Source of the DNA: CAVRJC01 sp964505725
Lineage (GTDB): Bacteria > Actinomycetota > Acidimicrobiia > IMCC26256 > DASPTH01
NCBI GenBank assembly: GCA_964505725.1
Contig: CAZDJK010000064.1
Location: forward strand, 1-5,975
DNA length: 5,975 nt
Direction: 5' to 3'
Within the stretch, counting starts at the first letter, position 1. Each line of letters begins with the position of its first letter. Position numbers and translations under genes: made by a program. Below the pieces are notes generated by a model. That model was given only the letters and a program-made list of their open reading frames with translations, was not told the DNA's origin and made no database searches. This document shows, piece after piece, positions 1 through 4,812 of the stretch.

Positions 1-203
1 CGGCCAAGGTGCCCGCGGCCAAGGTGCCCGCGGCCAAGGTGCCCGCGGCCAAGGTGCCCGCGGCCAAGGTGCCCGCCGCCAAGGTGCCCGCCGCCAAGGT
101 GCCCGCCGCCAAGGTGCCCGCCGCCAAGGTGCCCGCCGCCAAGATGCCCGCCGCCAAGATGCCGGTGGCCAAGGTCCCGGCGGCCAAGGTGCCGGCCAGG
201 GCG
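1..203 (+). repeat. 15-bp tandem repeat array encoding (V/M)PAAK
   Basis: Twelve complete 15-bp units run from 9 to 188, with consensus GTGCCCGCSGCCAAG. The end of an earlier unit is visible at 1-8, and a decayed thirteenth unit (VPARA) lies at 189-203. Units at 9, 24, 39 and 54 are identical and use GCG GCC for the two alanines. Units from 69 to 129 use GCC GCC. Units at 144 and 159 begin with ATG, and the last ones diverge. The block structure suggests expansion by slippage or unequal crossing-over, with decay at the 3' edge. The array extends beyond the window, so its total copy number is unknown. Every unit is a multiple of three, so copy-number changes keep the frame. Confidence 0.97.
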
Positions 204-935
204 GCCGCGCCGAAGGCAGCGGCGAAGAGGGTCCTCGCCAAGAAGGCGCCGGCGAAGCGCGCTCCCGAGAAGCCGGCCGTCGAGAAGAAGAACCCGGCGA
301 AGGCGACGCCGGCGAAGAAGGCCCCGGAGAAGTCGACCGCGCCGAGGCCGGCGCCGGTGAAGCCTGCCGCGGTGAGGCCGGTCCCGGTGAAGAAGGCTGC
401 TGCGGCACCAGCCAAGGCGGCGGCGAAGGCCGCTGCGCCGAAGACCGCTGCGCCGAAGGCCGCTGCGCCGAAGACCCCGGCGGCCCGCGCCGCCCCTGCG
501 CCCAAGAAGAACACCGTCATCTGCCCGCTGTCGGGGTTCGAGGTGAAGCCGGACAAGCCCAACCTCTCACCGCGCACGCTCGACCGGCTGCGCACCAAGC
601 TCCTCGACGAGCGGGCGCGCCACCTGCACCAGGCGGACGAGCTCCAGGCGGAGGCGGAAGCCCTCGCGGTCGAGCGCGAGGGCGGCGACACGCAGTTCGA
701 CGAGGAATCGGGTGAAGGCGACACGGTGAACGTCGAGCGCGAGCGCGACCTGCTCCTCTCGGCGTCGGCCCGCCAGATCGTCGACGAGATCGACCGTGCG
801 CTCGAGCGCATCAAGGCGGGAACCTACGGCGTGTGCCTTCCGGCCGGTCGCCGGATCTCGCTCGAGCGCCTCGAGGCGCTTCCGTACGCCGAGACGTGCG
901 TGGAGTGCAAGGCGCGTGCCGAACGACGCCGCTAG
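3..935 (+). CDS. TraR/DksA-family zinc-finger protein with long Lys/Ala/Pro-rich N-terminal tail (5' partial)
   Basis: The frame is open to the window edge, so the true start lies upstream; 310 residues are visible. Numbering from the GTG at 9, residues 1-60 are twelve (V/M)PAAK pentapeptides. Residues 61-167 are low-complexity K/A/P sequence resembling bacterial histone-H1-like tails. From about 168 a globular part follows: ICPLSGF, a helical segment (about 188-270) and a DksA-type zinc-finger motif, YGVCLPAG-RRISLERLEALP-YAETCVECK. Family members (DksA, TraR) enter the RNA polymerase secondary channel through a coiled coil with acidic tip residues; the likely tip here is near DEESGEGD (231-238). 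The zinc motif has C276, C297 and C300, but the expected second cysteine is A279. The basic tail probably binds nucleic acid or RNA polymerase, which is inference. The gene overlaps lspA by 20 nt. Family assignment is firm; the exact role is not. Confidence 0.88.
   Translation, partial: AKVPAAKVPAAKVPAAKVPAAKVPAAKVPAAKVPAAKVPAAKVPAAKMPAAKMPVAKVPAAKVPARAAAPKAAAKRVLAKKAPAKRAPEKPAVEKKNPAKATPAKKAPEKSTAPRPAPVKPAAVRPVPVKKAAAAPAKAAAKAAAPKTAAPKAAAPKTPAARAAPAPKKNTVICPLSGFEVKPDKPNLSPRTLDRLRTKLLDERARHLHQADELQAEAEALAVEREGGDTQFDEESGEGDTVNVERERDLLLSASARQIVDEIDRALERIKAGTYGVCLPAGRRISLERLEALPYAETCVECKARAERRR
432..476 (+). repeat. Second 15-bp repeat, three copies encoding AAPK(T/A)
   Basis: Three units start at 432, 447 and 462 with consensus GCTGCGCCGAAGRCC, differing only at the A/G in the last codon. 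They encode AAPKT, AAPKA and AAPKT (residues 142-156 counted from the GTG at 9). This array has the same 15-bp period as the upstream one but a different sequence, so it arose independently within the same low-complexity tail. Confidence 0.9.
902..905 (+). promoter_or_regulatory. Shine-Dalgarno for lspA, inside the DksA-like gene
   Basis: GGAG lies ten nucleotides before the GTG at 916, within the final codons of the upstream gene. It supports the 916 start. The in-frame sequence upstream of 916 lies inside the zinc-finger coding region and shows no LspA similarity. Confidence 0.55.
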
Positions 936-1452
936 CGGCGCACAGGAGCGGGGCCGGGCGCGCTCGCGTCTCGCGATCGGGATCGTCGTCGGCGTCCTGC
1001 TCGCGGACCAGCTCACCAAGCTGTGGGCGGTGCGGACGCTCGCGGACGCGCAGGTCGTGATCGTGGGCGACACCGTCGATTTCCGCCTCGCCCGCAACAC
1101 GGGCAGCGCGTTCAGCCTCTTCGGGGCGTTCACGCCGGTGCTCGCGATCCTCGCGGTCGCGGTGGCGTTCTTCCTCGTGCGCGCGCTGCGCCGCGCGCGG
1201 GACACCGCGACGGTGGTGGCGCTCGCGCTGCTGCTGGGGGGCGCGCTCGGCAACCTCCTCGACCGCGTGTTCCGGTCGCCGGGGTTCCTCCGCGGCGCGG
1301 TCATCGACTTCGTCCACGTGGGGTGGTGGCCGACGTTCAACGTCGCCGACGCGTCGATCACGGTCGGGGCGATCCTGCTCGTGGTGCAAGTCGTGCGCGG
1401 GGACCTGGCGCGGTCACGCGAGGAAGTGTCGGCTCCGGAAGGGCGAGAATGA
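916..1452 (+). CDS. lspA: Lipoprotein signal peptidase (signal peptidase II)
   Basis: LspA is the integral-membrane aspartic peptidase that removes signal peptides from diacylglyceryl-modified prolipoproteins. From GTG 916 the protein has 178 residues, normal for the family. Family signatures appear in order: ADQLTKLW (30-37), RNTGSAFSLF (60-69), GGALGNLLDRV (108-118) and FNVADASITVG (141-151). The catalytic aspartates are D116 in NLLDR and D145 in NVADA. Four membrane segments are visible at about 18-38, 72-91, 97-115 and 145-161. The N-terminal 17 residues are polar and basic, probably cytoplasmic. The start overlaps the upstream stop by 20 nt, and the stop overlaps the next ATG, so translation of the three genes is probably coupled. 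All key residues are present and the gene looks functional. Confidence 0.96.
   Translation: MPNDAASGAQERGRARSRLAIGIVVGVLLADQLTKLWAVRTLADAQVVIVGDTVDFRLARNTGSAFSLFGAFTPVLAILAVAVAFFLVRALRRARDTATVVALALLLGGALGNLLDRVFRSPGFLRGAVIDFVHVGWWPTFNVADASITVGAILLVVQVVRGDLARSREEVSAPEGRE
1437..1443 (+). promoter_or_regulatory. Shine-Dalgarno for the pseudouridine synthase
   Basis: GGAAGGG sits five nucleotides before the ATG at 1449, inside the end of lspA. It favours this ATG over the in-frame ATG at 1470, which has no comparable purine stretch in front of it. Confidence 0.6.
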
Positions 1453-2387
1453 GCGTCCCCGGCGGCGCCATGGGCGCTGACGAGCTCGCGGTCCCCGCCG
1501 CCCTCGCGGGGGAGCGGCTCGACCGGGCCGTCGCGCTCCTCACCGGCTGGACCCGGTCCGAGGTGGAACGCCTGGTCGAGGCGGGCGACGTGCTCGTCGA
1601 CGGGGCGGTGGTGGCGAAGTCGCACCGGCTCGCGGAGGCGGACGTGATCGAGCTGCTCGCGGAGCCGCCGGCGCCCGGGCTCCCCGCTCCCGATCCGTCG
1701 GTCGAGGTCGACGTGCGCCACGAGGACGCGGACGTGCTCGTGGTGAACAAGCCACCCGGCCTCGTGGTGCACCCCGGCGCCGGCCATCCCGACCGGACGC
1801 TCGTGAACGGCCTGCTCGCCCGGTACCCGGAGCTGGCGAGCGTGGGCGACCCGGCGAGACCCGGCATCGTGCACCGCCTCGACCGCGACACGAGCGGGCT
1901 CATGGTGGTGGCGCGCACGCCCACCGCGTACGACGCGCTCGTGCGGATGCTCGCCGGGCACGAGGTGGAGCGCCGCTACCGGGCCCTGGTCTGGGGCCGG
2001 CTCGCGGTGCCGCGCGGCATGGTCGACGCGCCGATCGGGCGCTCGCTGCGACGTCCGACGCGGATGGCGGTGCGGGAGGGCGGCCGCGACGCCAGGACCG
2101 AGTTCGAGGTGCTCGTGGCGTACGCGCGACCGGAGGTCACGCTGCTCGAGTGCCGTCTCCAGACCGGCCGGACGCACCAGATCCGGGTGCACCTCCAGGC
2201 GATCGGCCACCCCGTCGTGGGTGACGCCGCCTACGGGGGCGATCGTCCGGGCGTGCGGATCGGGCGGCCGTTCCTGCACGCGGGCTGCCTCACGTTCGTG
2301 CACCCCGGGACCGGTCGTGAGATCGACGTGGTGGAGCCGCTCCCCGCCGACCTCGACGCGGTCCTGGCGGTGCTCGAGCGCGCGTGA
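1449..2387 (+). CDS. rluD: RluA/RluD-family 23S rRNA pseudouridine synthase
   Basis: The enzyme isomerises uridine to pseudouridine in structured RNA; E. coli RluD acts on helix 69 of 23S rRNA (positions 1911, 1915, 1917). The 312-residue length fits RluC/RluD. An S4 RNA-binding domain occupies about residues 17-75 (ERLDRAVALL, then VLVDGAVVAKSHRL). The catalytic domain follows, with DVLVVNKPPGLVVHPG (about 97-112), HRLDRDTSGLMVVA containing catalytic D145, and the conserved LQTGRTHQIRVHL followed by GHPVVGDAAYG. The ATG overlaps the lspA stop (ATGA), and lspA next to an RluD-like gene is a familiar pairing in actinobacteria. The family call is very secure. The exact target uridines, and so the symbol, rest on similarity to RluD and could differ. 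Confidence 0.93.
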   Translation: MSVPGGAMGADELAVPAALAGERLDRAVALLTGWTRSEVERLVEAGDVLVDGAVVAKSHRLAEADVIELLAEPPAPGLPAPDPSVEVDVRHEDADVLVVNKPPGLVVHPGAGHPDRTLVNGLLARYPELASVGDPARPGIVHRLDRDTSGLMVVARTPTAYDALVRMLAGHEVERRYRALVWGRLAVPRGMVDAPIGRSLRRPTRMAVREGGRDARTEFEVLVAYARPEVTLLECRLQTGRTHQIRVHLQAIGHPVVGDAAYGGDRPGVRIGRPFLHAGCLTFVHPGTGREIDVVEPLPADLDAVLAVLERA

Positions 2388-2405
2388 CGGACCTCAAGGC
2401 GCCGC

Positions 2406-2430
2406 CCCGAACGGCCGAGAACGGTTCGGG
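2406..2430 (+). promoter_or_regulatory. Inverted repeat with 10-bp-phased GAACGG direct repeat before the response regulator
   Basis: In the 54-bp gap after the pseudouridine synthase gene, CCCGAAC (2406-2412) pairs perfectly with GTTCGGG (2424-2430) around an 11-nt loop. The same stretch also holds a direct repeat, GAACGG at 2409-2414 and again at 2419-2424, exactly 10 bp apart. Direct repeats of about one helical turn are the usual operator layout for OmpR/PhoB regulators, so an autoregulatory site is possible. The right arm also covers part of the regulator gene's Shine-Dalgarno. No T-run follows, so an intrinsic terminator is less likely. Function is inference. Confidence 0.35.
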
Positions 2431-2432
2431 AG
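2428..2432 (+). promoter_or_regulatory. Shine-Dalgarno for the response regulator
   Basis: GGGAG ends nine nucleotides before the ATG at 2442. It favours that ATG over the in-frame TTG at 2433, which would place the SD directly against the start codon. The protein then begins MRVLIVEDDE, the standard receiver-domain opening. Confidence 0.65.
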
Positions 2433-2441
2433 TTGGTGCCG

Positions 2442-3113
2442 ATGCGCGTGCTGATTGTCGAAGACGACGAGGCCATCGCCGCCCCCCTCGCGAAGGGGCT
2501 CGAGCGCGAGGGGCTGGCGGTCGAGCGGGTGGTGACGGGTGCCGACGCGCTCGGCAGCGCCACCGACTCTGCATTCGACGTGGTGCTCCTCGATCTCGGG
2601 CTCCCGGACCGCGACGGCTTCGACGTGTGCCGTGAGCTGCGCGCCCGTTCGGACGTCCCGATCATCGTGGTCACCGCGCGGTCGGAGGAAGTGGATCGGG
2701 TCGTGGGGCTCGAGCTCGGCGCCGACGACTACATCGTCAAGCCGTTCGGCTTCCGGGAGCTCGTCGCCCGGATCCGCGCGGTGTCGCGCCGTCGCGTGCC
2801 GCGCGTCGACGCGCCCGCGACCGCGGTCGGCGGGCTGGCGATCGACCGGCGCACGCGCCGCGTCGTGCTGACCGGCAACGAGCTCGCGCTCACGCCGAAG
2901 GAGTTCGACCTCCTCGCGTACCTCGCCGACGACCCCGGCGCGGTCTGCAGCCGTCAGCAGCTGCTGGAGTCGGTGTGGGATCCGCACTGGTACGGGCCCA
3001 CCAAGACACTCGACGTGCACGTCGCGTCGCTCCGCAAGAAGCTGGGCGACCCTGCATGGATCGAGACGGTCCGGGGCGTCGGCTTCCGCCTCGCCGTACC
3101 GAGCGACTCGTGA
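2442..3113 (+). CDS. OmpR/PhoB-family two-component response regulator
   Basis: This 223-residue cytoplasmic transcription factor is activated by phosphotransfer from a sensor kinase. The receiver domain covers about residues 1-115: acidic pocket E7-D8-D9 in VLIVEDDE, phospho-acceptor D51 in VVLLDLGLPDRDG, T78 in IIVVTAR, and K100 in DYIVKPF. A winged-helix output domain spans about 125-220, with LTPKEFDLLAYLA, the recognition-helix region TKTLDVHVASLRKKLG and the C-terminal wing IETVRGVGFRLA. All phosphorylation residues are intact. The kinase gene follows with a 4-nt GTGA overlap, so the two form a cognate pair. Phased repeats just upstream may be an autoregulatory operator. It belongs to the broad actinobacterial MtrA/RegX3/CseB-like group, but I cannot assign it to a named system. 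Confidence 0.95.
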   Translation: MRVLIVEDDEAIAAPLAKGLEREGLAVERVVTGADALGSATDSAFDVVLLDLGLPDRDGFDVCRELRARSDVPIIVVTARSEEVDRVVGLELGADDYIVKPFGFRELVARIRAVSRRRVPRVDAPATAVGGLAIDRRTRRVVLTGNELALTPKEFDLLAYLADDPGAVCSRQQLLESVWDPHWYGPTKTLDVHVASLRKKLGDPAWIETVRGVGFRLAVPSDS

Positions 3114-4294
3114 GCGGCCGGCAGGCGCCGCTCACGATGAAGCGCCGCCTGCTCGTCAGCTACCTCTCGATCACCGCGTTCGCGCTGCTCGTCTTCGAGA
3201 TCCCGCTCGGCGTGTCGGCCGCGAACGGCCTCGAGCAACGCGTCTGGCTGCTGCTCGTCGCTACTGGCGGTGCCGTGCTCGGCATCGTGCTGCTCGTCAG
3301 CCTCCTGCTCGCACGCTCGATGACGAAGCCGCTCGACGACCTCCGCGACGCCGCCGCGGGCCTCGGCAACGGCGACTTCGCCCGCAGAGCGACGGTTCCG
3401 CGCGGCCCCGCCGAGCTCACGATGCTCGCCGAATCGTTCAACACGACCGCCGCCCACCTCGAGGACCTCGTCGGCTCACAGCGCGCGTTCGTCGCCGACG
3501 CGTCCCACCAGCTGCGCACGCCGCTCGCCGCGCTCCGCCTCCGGCTCGAGAACCTCGAGGCGGAGACGACGGGCGTTGTGGCCGAGGACCTCGAGGGCGC
3601 GCTCGCCGAGGTGAGCCGGCTCTCCAACTTGGTCGACGGCCTCATCGTGCTCGCCCGCGCCGAGCAGGCCTCCAGCGCACCGGAGGACATCGACGTCGAT
3701 GCGCTCCTGAACGGACGCGCCGAGGCGTGGAGCGCGTTCGCCGCCGAGCGCGAGGTCTTCATCCGTCCCGCGGTCGCCGCCCACCCGTTCGCGCGGGCGA
3801 CACCGGGGCGCCTCGAGCAGGTGATCGACAACTTGCTCAACAACGCGCTCGAAGTCGCGCCCGCGTACAGCTCGGTCTGGCTGGTCGCCGCGACCCGCCC
3901 GGACTGCATCGAGGTGCGCGTGCGCGACGAGGGCCCGGGCATGAGCGAGGACGAGCGTGCCCGCGCGTTCGACCGCTTCTGGCAATCGGGTGCGGCGCGT
4001 CGCGAAGGACGTCCGAACGGCCACTTCGGCCTCGGCCTCGCGATCGTGCGCAAGCTCGCAGTGAGCGACGGCGGCGACGTGAGGCTCGAGGCGTCGCCCG
4101 GCGGCGGCCTCGAGGTCGTCGTGCGGATGCGCCGAGGCGAACGGCCGGCGCCGGCGCCGACTCCGGGAGCCGCGGCGGGCGCGGCGACGACCGACTCGAG
4201 CGCGCCCGGCAGGATCCCGGCCGAGAAGCGATCGGCCGCGAGCACCGCGGCGTCGCGGTCGCCCGCACGTCAGCTCTCGACGACCTCCGGGTGA
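3110..4294 (+). CDS. HAMP-containing sensor histidine kinase with minimal extracellular loop
   Basis: This is the membrane-bound partner kinase of the preceding regulator. From GTG 3110, which overlaps the regulator stop, it has 394 residues. ATG 3137 (MKRRLLVSYL) is a credible alternative start. Two membrane segments lie at about 14-36 and 45-67, separated by only about 8 residues, so there is no periplasmic sensor domain. A HAMP linker follows (about 68-121, KPLDDLRDAA). The dimerisation/phosphoacceptor motif is DASHQLRTPL with H133. The ATP-binding domain has an N box (DNLLNNAL, about 240-247), G1 DEGPGM (273-278) and G2 GHFGLGLAIV (304-313). After about residue 342 there are some 50 residues rich in A/P/T/S with no recognised domain, and the 3' end overlaps the convergent Rrf2-family gene by 25 bp. 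All catalytic elements are present. The signal sensed is unknown. Confidence 0.93.
   Translation: MSGRQAPLTMKRRLLVSYLSITAFALLVFEIPLGVSAANGLEQRVWLLLVATGGAVLGIVLLVSLLLARSMTKPLDDLRDAAAGLGNGDFARRATVPRGPAELTMLAESFNTTAAHLEDLVGSQRAFVADASHQLRTPLAALRLRLENLEAETTGVVAEDLEGALAEVSRLSNLVDGLIVLARAEQASSAPEDIDVDALLNGRAEAWSAFAAEREVFIRPAVAAHPFARATPGRLEQVIDNLLNNALEVAPAYSSVWLVAATRPDCIEVRVRDEGPGMSEDERARAFDRFWQSGAARREGRPNGHFGLGLAIVRKLAVSDGGDVRLEASPGGGLEVVVRMRRGERPAPAPTPGAAAGAATTDSSAPGRIPAEKRSAASTAASRSPARQLSTTSG
4218..4238. terminator. Possible hairpin near the convergent gene ends
   Basis: CGGCCGA (4218-4224) pairs perfectly with TCGGCCG (4232-4238) around a 7-nt loop. It lies within the C-terminal tail coding region of the kinase gene and about 32 nt past the stop of the minus-strand Rrf2-family gene. 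No T-run follows on either strand. It could end the minus-strand transcript as a hairpin-only terminator, but a 7-bp GC stem can also arise by chance here. Confidence 0.25.
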
Positions 4295-4692
4295 CCGATG
4301 CGCGTGCGGTCGACGAGGTCCTGGAGCGTGTAGCGGTCGAGGATCTGGCGCGTCTCCTCCGAGAGGCCGACCCACACCTCCTGGAGCACACAGTGCCCTT
4401 CGCAGTGGTCGTGGTCCCCGAGCAGGGTCGTGAGGGGACCGTCGACCGCGGCGAGGATATCGGCGAGGGTGATCTCCGACGGCGGCCGCGCGAGCACGTA
4501 CCCGCCGCCGACTCCCCGCTTGGAGCGCACGAGGCCCGCGCCCTTCACCGCCAGCAGGATCTGTTCCAGGTACGGCTGGGGCAGGCCGGTGCGCTCCGCG
4601 ATCTCCTTCACCGACGTCGGGCGGTCGGAGCCGTGGAGGGCGAGCGAGAGCAGAGCCCGCGCCGCGTAGTCGCCGCGGGTCGACACCTTCAC
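4270..4692 (-). CDS. Rrf2-family transcriptional regulator with a two-cysteine motif
   Basis: This 140-residue winged-helix regulator starts at GTG 4692 (MKVSTRGDYAARALLSLA, the family opening). A GGGG run (4698-4701) lies five nucleotides upstream of the start. The helix-turn-helix spans about 26-53 (TSVKEIAERTGLPQPYLEQI), followed by the wing RSKRGVGGGYVLARPP (56-71). Rrf2 proteins such as IscR, NsrR and RsrR often bind an Fe-S cluster through three cysteines, while others such as CymR have none. Here only C97 and C101 are present, in HDHCEGHCVLQ, with H94, H96 and H100 nearby. Cluster binding is therefore possible but unproven, and the signal could be redox, iron, NO or something else. The gene converges on the kinase gene with 25 bp of overlap and diverges from the phosphodiesterase gene. 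Confidence 0.92.
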   Translation of the reverse strand: MKVSTRGDYAARALLSLALHGSDRPTSVKEIAERTGLPQPYLEQILLAVKGAGLVRSKRGVGGGYVLARPPSEITLADILAAVDGPLTTLLGDHDHCEGHCVLQEVWVGLSEETRQILDRYTLQDLVDRTRIGHPEVVES

Positions 4693-4812
4693 GTTCGCCC
4701 CGCGGGCGCCCGGCGATGACCTGCGTGCACGAACACATGGTCGCGCGTTGGCGGGTGGTTTCGAGCGGTTCTCCCGCCGGCGGAGCCGCGCCGAACTCCT
4801 AGCCTGCTCTGC
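4693..4812. promoter_or_regulatory. Divergent intergenic region between the Rrf2-family and phosphodiesterase genes
   Basis: These 120 bp must hold the promoters of both divergent genes. Two perfect palindromes lie on the Rrf2-family side: CGGGCGCCCG (4703-4712), 11 bp from its start codon, and CGTGCACG (4724-4731). Either could be an operator for the regulator itself, which is inference. I saw no clear IscR-type site and no convincing -35/-10 pair for the minus strand. Confidence 0.45.
4800..4805 (+). promoter_or_regulatory. Possible -10 element of a leaderless transcript
   Basis: TAGCCT matches the actinobacterial TAnnnT -10 pattern and ends seven nucleotides before the GTG at 4813. Transcription would then begin at or next to the start codon. 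The absence of a purine-rich Shine-Dalgarno before 4813 fits leaderless translation. No good -35 is visible at the usual spacing. Confidence 0.4.

Noticed and set aside
1..203. Possible CRISPR array or non-coding satellite
   Set aside because: The 15-bp units are directly adjacent with no spacers, and all lie in one continuous reading frame that leads into a conserved domain.
796..915. Extended N-terminus of lspA starting inside the DksA-like gene
   Set aside because: The extra 40 residues are an arginine-rich out-of-frame reading of the zinc-finger region. GTG 916 has an SD and gives a normal-length LspA.
567..2303. Long minus-strand open frame (578 codons) opposite the DksA-like, lspA and pseudouridine synthase genes
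   Set aside because: It has no recognisable domain, is rich in R/H/A/P, and lies opposite three well-identified genes. Long antisense open frames are expected at this GC content.
2433..2441. TTG at 2433 as start of the response regulator
   Set aside because: The Shine-Dalgarno GGGAG would directly abut it. ATG 2442 has proper spacing and gives the standard MRVLIVEDDE opening.
4146..4159. 14-bp perfect palindrome CGGCGCCGGCGCCG in the kinase tail
   Set aside because: It is explained by alternating Ala/Pro codons (GCG CCG) in the low-complexity tail and has no loop, so a regulatory role is not supported.
4413..4440. 7-bp inverted repeat GGTCCCC/GGGGACC with a 14-nt loop inside the Rrf2-family gene
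   Set aside because: It lies within conserved coding sequence, has no T-run, and is the kind of stem expected by chance in GC-rich DNA.
3476..4738. Long minus-strand open frame (420 codons) across the kinase and Rrf2-family genes
   Set aside because: It is a low-complexity arginine-rich translation with no domain, and it overlaps the true Rrf2-family frame on the same strand, which has clear family motifs.
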